Assembly (NCBI GenBank): GCA_903932755.1
Contig: CAIZHL010000432.1
Coordinates: forward strand, 1 to 5,760
Reading direction: 5' to 3'
Source of the DNA: an uncultured beta proteobacterium
GTDB taxonomy: Bacteria; Pseudomonadota; Gammaproteobacteria; Burkholderiales; Rhodocyclaceae
DNA: 5,760 nucleotides
Shown piece by piece: positions 1-5,065 of the stretch. Both the position numbers and the translations under genes were made by a program. The first letter of the stretch is position 1. Every line of letters begins with the position of its first letter. The notes under the pieces are model-generated. The model was not told the origin of the DNA. It saw only the letters and a program-made list of their open reading frames with translations, and did not search any database.

Positions 1-1
1 C

Positions 2-304
2 AGCGCCTACCTGTTCGCCGCAACCATGGGCCTGCTCTGGCTGTCCACCGTGCCTCTGACCAATGCCCTGGTCGCCCAGGTGTTCGGCGTGCGCTACCTG
101 GGCATGCTCTCCGGACTGGTGTTCTTCAGCCACCAGGTGGGCAGTTTCCTCGGCGTCTGGCTCGGCGGCAGGCTGTTCGATGCCACCGGTTCCTACGACA
201 TGATCTGGGGCATCTGCATCCTGCTCGGCGTCGTTGCGGCGCTGTGCCACCTGCCGATCGACGAGCGCAGCCTGGAATCGCGGCGCCTGGCAAGCGCCGG
301 CTGA
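2..304 (+). CDS. MFS transporter, C-terminal part (5' end outside window)
   Basis: This is the 3' end of a major facilitator superfamily permease, an inner-membrane secondary transporter of small solutes. The reading frame is open from the window edge (first full codon at base 2) to the TGA at 302-304, giving about 100 residues. Three hydrophobic stretches are visible and would be roughly TM10 to TM12: one around YLFAATMGLLWLSTVPL, one around LGMLSGLVFFSHQVGSFLG, and one around MIWGICILLGVVAAL. Between the last two lies GGRLFDATGSYD, the short loop that typically precedes TM12 in MFS proteins. The protein ends in a short charged cytoplasmic tail (IDERSLESRRLASAG). The small residues and the FFSHQVGSFLG segment resemble the monocarboxylate and oxalate/formate-type branch, but the substrate cannot be read from this fragment. 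The family call is firm; the substrate is unknown. Confidence 0.88.
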   Translation, partial: SAYLFAATMGLLWLSTVPLTNALVAQVFGVRYLGMLSGLVFFSHQVGSFLGVWLGGRLFDATGSYDMIWGICILLGVVAALCHLPIDERSLESRRLASAG

Positions 305-324
305 GCGACGGCAAGCACTTCAAA

Positions 325-349
325 GCCGGGTCGGCCCCCCGCACCCGGC
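325..349 (+). repeat. GC-rich inverted repeat downstream of the MFS gene, weak terminator candidate
   Basis: GCCGGGT at 325-331 and ACCCGGC at 343-349 are exact reverse complements around an 11-base loop, 20 bases after the transporter stop codon. The position suits a terminator, but no T-run follows (the next bases are CACGGATTTGCG), so intrinsic termination is doubtful. A second small hairpin, TTTGC-GAG-GCAAA at 356-368, follows directly. Confidence 0.3.
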
Positions 350-492
350 CACGGATTTGCGAGGCAAACCGGCCCCAATTCCGCGCCTATCGGGCCTGCA
401 AGACGGTTTCCGGGCAGGCGCAAACGAAAAGACCGATGATCCCGCCGCAGCTTGGCGCAACGGGCCGGGCGCGGGTGGCTAGGATATGCCGG

Positions 493-837
493 ATGCCTTC
501 CCAGATCGAACTCTACGAAGAAATGAACCGCTTCTCTTCGCGCATGGCCGCTGCGGCGCGCGCTGGCGACTGGGAGCACCTGATCGAACTCGAGCGCGGC
601 ATCCGCAGCCTGCGCGACGCCTTGCTGGCGATTGCCGACGAAGGCAGCGAGGCGACTACCGACCTCGCGCGAAAACACAGCCTGATCCAGCGCATCCTCG
701 AAGACGACGCCGAAGTGCGCCGCCACACCGAGCCCTGGATGGAACGCATCCTCTACTTCCTCGGCAACGGCCAGTCCCATCGCGAACTGCATCTGGCGCC
801 GGCCGCCGGCACCGGGGAATCCGCGCCCCCCGGCTGA
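493..837 (+). CDS. fliT: FliT-like flagellar export chaperone
   Basis: A 114-residue, largely alpha-helical, charged protein. The N-terminal half carries a helix containing RAGDWEHLIELE (residues 23-34), matching the conserved GxWxxLxxLE pattern of FliT. The second half has IQRILEDDAEVRRHTEPWMERI (residues 65-86), like the C-terminal helices of FliT proteins, which hold a basic residue pair before a TEPW-type segment. In Salmonella FliT (about 120 residues) is the cytosolic chaperone of the filament cap protein FliD and also binds FlhC in FlhD4C2 to prevent promoter binding. The ATG at 493 has AGGA at 481-484, eight bases away; an earlier ATG at 486 is in another frame. The last ~14 residues are a low-complexity Gly/Pro/Ala tail. 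The gene is not beside fliD or fliS here: an MFS gene lies upstream and a convergent protease gene downstream. Motif resemblance is read by eye; an unrelated small helical protein is the main alternative. Confidence 0.72.
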   Translation: MPSQIELYEEMNRFSSRMAAAARAGDWEHLIELERGIRSLRDALLAIADEGSEATTDLARKHSLIQRILEDDAEVRRHTEPWMERILYFLGNGQSHRELHLAPAAGTGESAPPG

Positions 838-887
838 CGGCGCGGCGCCGTGGCGCCGGCGCGTCCCGCAAGGGGATGCGCTTTACC
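838..887. other. 50-bp convergent intergenic stretch with GC-rich dyad
   Basis: This separates the ends of fliT and the M48 protease gene. It contains the very GC-rich dyad GGCGCC-GT-GGCGCC near 843-856, flanked by the partly complementary GACG and CGTC. It could slow polymerase from either side, but there is no T-run on either strand, so it is only a possible shared termination zone. Confidence 0.25.
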
Positions 888-1703
888 TCACTTTTCCAAA
901 CGTGCCTGGCGCGCCTTCTGGTACAGCGGCATGACCTCGGGCAGGTGGCTTTCGATTTCCTTGATGCGGTTGTTGCCCGCCGGATGGGTTGACAGGAACT
1001 CCAGCGGCGCGCGACTGTTGGCGGCCGTCATCTTCTGCCACAGCGTGACCCCGGCGCGCGGATCGAAGCCGGCACGGGCGGCGAGGTCGAGTCCGGCGAC
1101 GTCGGCTTCGGATTCGTCGTCGCGCGAAAACTTGAGCGACAGCAGGTTGCCGCCCATCTGGAAGGCGCCGGTGTAACGGCCGCCGCCCACCAGTTCGCCC
1201 AACAGGCTGGCGCCAAGCTGGGTCATCTGGCTCTTCGCCAGGCGCTCGCGCGCATGCTCGCGCAGGGCGTGGGCGATTTCGTGGCCCATCACCATCGCCG
1301 CTTCGTCGTCGGTCAGCTTGAGCGTGTCGAGGATGCCGGTATAGAAAACGATCTTGCCGCCGGGCATGCAGAAGGCATTGATCTGCTTCGAGCCGATCAG
1401 GTTCACCTCCCATTGCCAGTGGCTGGCGCGCGGATTGAAGCGGCCGGCGAACGGGATCATGCGAGCCGCGATGGCGCGCAGGCGCTTCACCTGCGGATGG
1501 TCGTCGGGCGCCAGGGCCTGCTTCGATGCCGCCAGGCGCTTGAGCTCGTCGTATTGCTGCGTTGCCTGCTTTTCCAGCGCACCGGCCGGCACCAGGTTGC
1601 GCATGACGGAAGGCTCGCCGATCTTGACGCCGTCGGCCGCATGCGCCGGCTGGCCCGCGGCCATTGCCGCCGCCGCAAGCAGCACGATCGGCGCCCGCAA
1701 CAT
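888..1703 (-). CDS. Secreted M48 family zinc metalloprotease
   Basis: A 271-residue protein with a Sec signal peptide: basic start MLRAP, hydrophobic core IVLLAAAAMAA, and a probable AHA cleavage site at residues 20-22. There is no lipobox cysteine, so a soluble periplasmic form is expected. The catalytic zinc motif HEIAH is at residues 141-145 (His141, Glu142, His145), and the third ligand sits in the E-x-x-x-D motif ESEAD at 197-201. This is followed by GFDP (212-215) and the family's STHPAGNNRI segment (238-247). The layout resembles E. coli LoiP (YggG) and the protease domain of BepA, which act in outer-membrane protein quality control; the TPR domain of BepA is absent. The ATG lies one base after the rdgC stop codon (TGA-G-ATG), with GAGGG (complement of 1712-1716) eight bases before it, so translation is probably coupled to rdgC. 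The exact substrate is unknown. Confidence 0.93.
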   Translation of the reverse strand: MLRAPIVLLAAAAMAAGQPAHAADGVKIGEPSVMRNLVPAGALEKQATQQYDELKRLAASKQALAPDDHPQVKRLRAIAARMIPFAGRFNPRASHWQWEVNLIGSKQINAFCMPGGKIVFYTGILDTLKLTDDEAAMVMGHEIAHALREHARERLAKSQMTQLGASLLGELVGGGRYTGAFQMGGNLLSLKFSRDDESEADVAGLDLAARAGFDPRAGVTLWQKMTAANSRAPLEFLSTHPAGNNRIKEIESHLPEVMPLYQKARQARLEK

Positions 1704-1704
1704 C

Positions 1705-2604
1705 TCACTCGCCCTCGCCGCCCAGCACCTCGACCAGATGCGCCAGCAGTTGTGAAAGTTCGCCGCACATCAGGGTGAAATTCGCGGCAAACAGGTCGTC
1801 GGCATTATCCGACTGGCGCTCGGCGTCTTCCTTGAGGAGATCGAGGAAGGCCAGCTTCTTGACCTGCAGCTGTTCGGTGAGGACGAAGGAGACGCGGTCG
1901 TTCCAGGTCAGCGCCAGGCGCGTCGCCGTCTTGCCGCCGGCGATGTGGTTGCGCACCTCGTCGCTGTCGAGGTTGTGGCGCACGTAGCGCACCGCCGGAC
2001 GTTCGTCCGCTGCGGCCTGCAGTTCGCAGTCGCGGTCGATGCTGAAGCTGCCGGGTGCCTCGCCCGCCGCCAGCCATTGCGTCATGGCGGTGGCCGGCGC
2101 CAGCTGCGTCTTGACCAGGGTCAGCGGCAGTTCGCCCAGCGAGAGCTTGAGCTGCTCCATGACTTCGTCGGCGCGGGCGGAAGACGAGGCATCCACCAGC
2201 AGCCAGCGGTTGACCGGATCGATCCAGACGTAGGTCAGGCCGCGCTTGACGAAGGCGCGCGGCAGCAGTTCCGCCTCGACCTGGTCGACCACTTCGCGCG
2301 TCTGCTTGCGGCCCGGCTTGTAGCCCTGCGCCGCCGCGACCTGGTCGAGCTTGGCCGCAGCGTACTGGCGCACCACGGACATCGGCAGCAGCTTCTGCTC
2401 GATGCCCAGCGCGATCAGTTGCTGGCGCTCCACGGCGAACACCAGTTCGCCATCCTCGCCGCGCGGCGGCACCCAACCCAGCGCCAGTCGGTCACTGGCG
2501 CCGCAGCCCTGGAAAATGCCGCGCTGCAGGGCGGCGGTAAGTGCATCGGTGCTGTAGGCCCAGTCTGGAGTGAGCCGGAAAATCTGGAGATTGCGAAACC
2601 ACAT
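1705..2604 (-). CDS. rdgC: Recombination-associated protein RdgC
   Basis: A 299-residue protein (E. coli RdgC has 303) that aligns along its length from memory. The N-terminus MWFRNLQIFRL matches MLWFKNLMVYRL. Other shared blocks are GWVPP (43-47), KLLP with a following PSVV-like stretch (71-78), LLPRAF (113-118), WID (127-129), SLGELP (155-160), LDSDEVRNHIAGGK (212-225), and the C-terminal LMCGELSQL plus LGGE (278-297). RdgC forms a ring-shaped dimer around double-stranded DNA and restrains RecA filament formation; in Neisseria it is needed for pilin antigenic variation. It acts in the cytoplasm on the nucleoid. The homologous N-terminus fixes the start at 2604, although the 20 bases before it hold no recognisable Shine-Dalgarno sequence. 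The M48 protease gene follows after one base. The identification is firm. Confidence 0.96.
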   Translation of the reverse strand: MWFRNLQIFRLTPDWAYSTDALTAALQRGIFQGCGASDRLALGWVPPRGEDGELVFAVERQQLIALGIEQKLLPMSVVRQYAAAKLDQVAAAQGYKPGRKQTREVVDQVEAELLPRAFVKRGLTYVWIDPVNRWLLVDASSSARADEVMEQLKLSLGELPLTLVKTQLAPATAMTQWLAAGEAPGSFSIDRDCELQAAADERPAVRYVRHNLDSDEVRNHIAGGKTATRLALTWNDRVSFVLTEQLQVKKLAFLDLLKEDAERQSDNADDLFAANFTLMCGELSQLLAHLVEVLGGEGE

Positions 2605-2634
2605 GGCGAGAAGGCGCGAAATGAAGGGACGCCC

Positions 2635-2640
2635 ATTCTA
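2635..2640 (-). promoter_or_regulatory. Candidate -10 element for rdgC
   Basis: On the minus strand TAGAAT (five of six bases of TATAAT) lies 30 bases before the rdgC ATG, which would give a leader of about 25 nucleotides. I find no good -35 at normal spacing. TTGTCG (complement of 2654-2659) is the only resemblance, with a 13-base spacer, which is too short. This is a weak candidate based on one hexamer. Confidence 0.3.
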
Positions 2641-2934
2641 ATCATCGCCGGCGCGACAAACCCGGATCAGGGAAAAGTCGGCGCTGGCGGGACGGCGGCA
2701 ACGCGCCCATTGCGGAAGTAGCCCAAATCGAACCGCTGCCACTCGTAATGCCCAATCGATATCCTCCCTTTAAGGTCGGAAGCATTGCCTGCCTGTGTGG
2801 AACTTGCTTTCGTCACAATGCCGGCCCGCGTGTCTCCGGCATCTGTCAAACCTTCGCTATAGCCGCTCACATTGGCCGGCGGCACTTGTCCAGGGAATGA
2901 TGGGGGTGGGACACTTAAGCAGATATTTCCCAAT

Positions 2935-2948
2935 CGGAATATATTCCG
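2935..2948. promoter_or_regulatory. 14-bp perfect palindrome, candidate operator
   Basis: CGGAATATATTCCG is its own reverse complement and ends 54 bases before the ATG of the RDD-domain gene. Just to its left, ATATTTCC (2923-2930) is a near copy of the ATATTCC half-site, so there may be three half-sites in alternating orientation. The central TATATT (2940-2945, five of six bases of TATAAT) could be a -10 element, with only a poor -35 (TTAAGC at 2915-2920, spacer 19). A repressor bound here would block that promoter. The symmetry is certain; the function is inferred. Confidence 0.4.
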
Positions 2949-2993
2949 GACTTCGGCCAACAGAACACGTAAAAAAGTTCAGCCGCCAATCTG

Positions 2994-3002
2994 GGAGGTG
3001 AT
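2994..3002 (+). promoter_or_regulatory. Near-perfect Shine-Dalgarno site of the RDD gene
   Basis: GGAGGTGAT matches nine consecutive bases of the complement of the 16S rRNA 3' end and abuts the ATG at 3003; the GGAGG core is four bases from the start codon. It fixes the start and suggests efficient ribosome recruitment. Confidence 0.8.
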
Positions 3003-4763
3003 ATGAGCAATCAGTCCGGCGGCACCGAATATTCAGGTTTCTGGGCGCGGGTAGCGGCGTACATCGTCGATTCGGCCTGCATTTTCGCGATCTGCCTGCT
3101 CGTCGCCGTCGCATTCTCGTTTCTCGGCGAAGTGGGGGTGGCGATCACGGGGGTCGCCGTCTTTCTGATCCAGTTGCTCTATTGGCCGGTGCTGGAAAGT
3201 TCCGCTCGTCAGGCGACCTACGGCAAACGCATGCTTGGCATCCAGGTCGAACACGCCGGTGGCGGGCGCACCACCTTCCTGCGGGCGCTGGGCCGCAATC
3301 TTGCCAAGATCATTTCTGGAATTCCGTTGGGCCTGGGCTTCGTCATGGTGGCCTTTACCGGGCGCAAGCAGGGTTTGCACGACATGATCGCCAAATGCGT
3401 GGTAGTGCGCGTGGGTCCGTCACATTTCATGAAGGCACTGATCGCCTCGGTGGTGGGCATCGCCGTTGTCGCCGGCAGCGCAGGCGCCTTCGTGTATTAC
3501 ATCTATCTGCCCAGTCTGATGAAAGACATCGGCAGCGTGCAGCAGGATGCCATGAAGGCGGTACCTGCCATCAAACCGCAACCCCCTGCACAATCCGCCG
3601 CGAAGACGGCGGCGCCATCCACACCACCCGTTGCGAAGACCCCTGCGCCCGCTGCATCGGCCGTCCCCGTCGCCCCTGCCGCCCCCGCAGGCGGTGATGC
3701 CGAGTTTGAGCGCCTGGTCGGGGCGCCGCTCACAGGTCTGGAGATACCCAATAGCACCCGTGCCGGCCCCGCCATACTGGAGTTGTCCACCTTCTTCGGC
3801 AGTAACTTCTGGCTCAAGGTATATCTGCCCAACATCAAGGACCTCGCGGTCGCGCCGGCACCTGAGGTCGTCATCGATCGTGTGCTTGATTCTGCCGGCA
3901 TTGATCGTTACGACGCTGCCAACACATTCGAAACGGGTAGCGTTTTCCGTGGTGCGTCCCTGAGCTTGAAGGAGACCCCCGTGCCGCATTTCGATGGAAT
4001 CCGTTCGGTGCGAGTTGTTGCCAATACAACGGAGCAGTCGGTGCAGAAGGTCGAGGGCCGCATCCGCATCGCAATTCCGGTCAACGTCCAGTTCGCCGCC
4101 TTTGCCGTTGAAGAGGCAGGCAAAGTCAAGACCGTGCACGGCGCCACCCTGACGCTGAAATCGGTCAGCGGCAACGACGTGGTCATGCATTACCGCGGCC
4201 CCTCGGCACAGTTGCTGACGCTGCGCGGCTTCGGCAAGGATGGCAAGCCGGTGGCCAGCAATTCGCGCCAATTGCTCCAGGCGAACCAGAATGTGGACGA
4301 AAGTTTCCAGACGCGCTTTCAAGGGCCGGTATCGAAAGTCGAGGCGGTGATTTCCGCCGGCATGGTGGAGCGCGAGTTCCCGTTCTCGCTGGCGCGTGGC
4401 ATGACCGCCGGAGCACCGGCGACTGCGACGGCGGCAAGCAAACCTGCCGCAATCGCTTCCGGCGCATCGGTGGCACCCGCGACAGTCCCATCCGAAGTAA
4501 CTCCACCTGCGCCGGCTAAACCTGCGCCCACTTCAGCCGCGGCGGCACCGACCGCGACCCCTGCATCCAGGCCGGAGACGGCGGTCAAGGCGCCGCTCCT
4601 GCCCTCGCCGCCACCAGAACCGCGTCAGACAGCGCCGAATCCCGCGCCTGCATCGAAGCCCATACCTAAACCGGGAACTAAACCGCAACTTGAGCTCAAG
4701 CCATGCATCATCAGGCCGGTGATGACCGATGCCGAGATAGAAATCTGCAAACGCACGCCCTAA
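3003..4763 (+). CDS. RDD-domain membrane protein with large extracytoplasmic, Pro/Ala-rich C-terminal part
   Basis: A 586-residue protein. Residues ~12-137 form an RDD domain: FWARVAAYIVDS (Arg16 and Asp23 at the first membrane helix), a second helix at ~44-64, TYGKRMLGIQV (72-82), a hydrophobic stretch at 103-119, and GLHDMIAK (124-131) with the second conserved Asp. A further membrane helix spans ~145-168. Residues ~187-230 are a Pro/Ala-rich linker. Residues ~232-465 look like a folded, beta-rich domain (alternating strands such as VEGRIRIAIPVNVQFAAFAV) that I cannot assign to a family. Residues ~469-567 are a second Pro/Ala linker ending in Lys-Pro repeats. The last residues, from Cys568 to Cys582, are a short acidic/basic peptide. 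If 103-119 does not cross the membrane, charge distribution puts the RDD loops inside and everything after residue 168 in the periplasm. RDD proteins are mostly of unknown function, with transport proposed for some. It is a single-gene unit facing flhC. Confidence 0.85.
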   Translation: MSNQSGGTEYSGFWARVAAYIVDSACIFAICLLVAVAFSFLGEVGVAITGVAVFLIQLLYWPVLESSARQATYGKRMLGIQVEHAGGGRTTFLRALGRNLAKIISGIPLGLGFVMVAFTGRKQGLHDMIAKCVVVRVGPSHFMKALIASVVGIAVVAGSAGAFVYYIYLPSLMKDIGSVQQDAMKAVPAIKPQPPAQSAAKTAAPSTPPVAKTPAPAASAVPVAPAAPAGGDAEFERLVGAPLTGLEIPNSTRAGPAILELSTFFGSNFWLKVYLPNIKDLAVAPAPEVVIDRVLDSAGIDRYDAANTFETGSVFRGASLSLKETPVPHFDGIRSVRVVANTTEQSVQKVEGRIRIAIPVNVQFAAFAVEEAGKVKTVHGATLTLKSVSGNDVVMHYRGPSAQLLTLRGFGKDGKPVASNSRQLLQANQNVDESFQTRFQGPVSKVEAVISAGMVEREFPFSLARGMTAGAPATATAASKPAAIASGASVAPATVPSEVTPPAPAKPAPTSAAAAPTATPASRPETAVKAPLLPSPPPEPRQTAPNPAPASKPIPKPGTKPQLELKPCIIRPVMTDAEIEICKRTP

Positions 4764-4806
4764 GTGCCGCGGCAATGACGGATCGCGAAGTTCCACGCTC
4801 GCAGGA

Positions 4807-4818
4807 TAGTGATCACTA
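4807..4818. repeat. 12-bp perfect palindrome
   Basis: TAGTGATCACTA is self-complementary and lies 44 bases after the stop codon of the RDD gene. It overlaps a looser dyad, GTGATC (4810-4815) with GGTCAC (4821-4826). No T-run follows on either strand, so it is not an obvious terminator; it could be a protein-binding site or chance. Confidence 0.35.
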
Positions 4819-4836
4819 CGGGTCACAAGATTCCCG

Positions 4837-4904
4837 CTCCGAAAATGCCTTACCGAAATTCAGGCGGTAAGGTTGGCAGCTCCGTTTGAATGGCCGTTTC
4901 GGAG
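4837..4904. repeat. Nested inverted repeats, candidate terminator or structured RNA
   Basis: The inner arms CCTTACCG (4848-4855) and CGGTAAGG (4865-4872) pair perfectly around a nine-base loop. The outer arms CTCCGAAA (4837-4844) and TTTCGGAG (4897-4904) also pair perfectly. A third copy, CTCCG at 4880-4884, could compete for the right outer arm and form a smaller hairpin. On the plus strand the outer stem is followed by AAATTTCC, a poor T-tract; on the minus strand the inner stem is followed by GGCATTTTCGG. It may end the RDD transcript, but the evidence is structural only. Confidence 0.4.
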
Positions 4905-5005
4905 AAATTTCCTAAAATGAAAGTCGGCAATGGAGCTGTGCCTCGACTGCCTCTTGATGGCCGAAAACGGGTTTGGCTCACCACCACGCGCCAACTTCCG
5001 GATGC

Positions 5006-5037
5006 AAAAAGTAACGCGCCCCTGCAGGAGGGGCGCG
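5006..5037 (-). terminator. Rho-independent terminator of flhDC
   Basis: The arms at 5015-5023 (CGCGCCCCT) and 5029-5037 (AGGGGCGCG) form a perfect nine-pair GC-rich stem with a five-base loop. Read on the minus strand, the stem is followed by TTACTTTTTG, the required T-rich tail. It lies about 30 bases after the flhC stop codon in the same direction. Confidence 0.85.
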
Positions 5038-5065
5038 CCGGAAACACGGGGTGTTGCGGGGGAAG

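Larger units (their letters stand above)
2605..3002. other. Divergent intergenic region between rdgC and the RDD gene, no gene supported
   Basis: These ~400 bases separate two divergently transcribed genes and must hold both promoters. The right part is lower in GC than neighbouring coding DNA: bases 2941-3000 have 30 G+C of 60, against 42 of 60 for 1921-1980. A 97-codon open frame on the minus strand (2667-2960) has no ribosome site, no recognisable domain and runs towards the rdgC promoter, so I do not call it a gene. Supported content is the -10 candidate for rdgC, a 14-bp palindrome and the Shine-Dalgarno of the next gene. Confidence 0.6.
4764..5065. other. Convergent intergenic region rich in inverted repeats, no gene supported
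   Basis: About 300 bases between the 3' ends of the RDD gene and flhC. The core is lower in GC than the genes around it (48 G+C in the 100 bases 4821-4920). It contains a 12-bp palindrome, a nested pair of inverted repeats and the flhC terminator, listed separately. A plus-strand frame starting at 4930 has a weak GGAG-like context and runs antisense into flhC with arginine/proline-rich translation, so it is not called. Confidence 0.6.

Noticed and set aside
193..792. 199-codon open frame on the minus strand across the MFS end and fliT
   Set aside because: It is antisense to two better-supported genes, its translation shows no domain, and long antisense frames are expected in GC-rich DNA.
1945..2721. 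258-codon plus-strand open frame opposite rdgC
   Set aside because: RdgC on the other strand is certain. The antisense translation is Arg/Ala/Gln-rich with no family resemblance.
2643..2768. Minus-strand mini-ORF with AAGGGAGG followed by a TTG start (at 2755), about 36 codons
   Set aside because: The ribosome-like sequence is good, but the product is Ser/Arg/Pro-rich with no recognisable feature, the start is rare, and the frame would run over the rdgC promoter candidate.
2835..2863. TTGACA (minus strand) and TATAGC near 2847-2863 as a promoter
   Set aside because: The elements are not arranged at a usable spacing in either orientation.
2667..2960. 97-codon open frame on the minus strand upstream of rdgC
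   Set aside because: There is no ribosome site before its ATG, no recognisable domain or signal, and it overlaps the control region of the divergent gene. It is kept only as a possible remnant.
3420..4322. 300-codon minus-strand open frame inside the RDD gene
   Set aside because: It is a shadow of the RDD gene: rich in His, Arg and Gly, without domains, and without a ribosome site.
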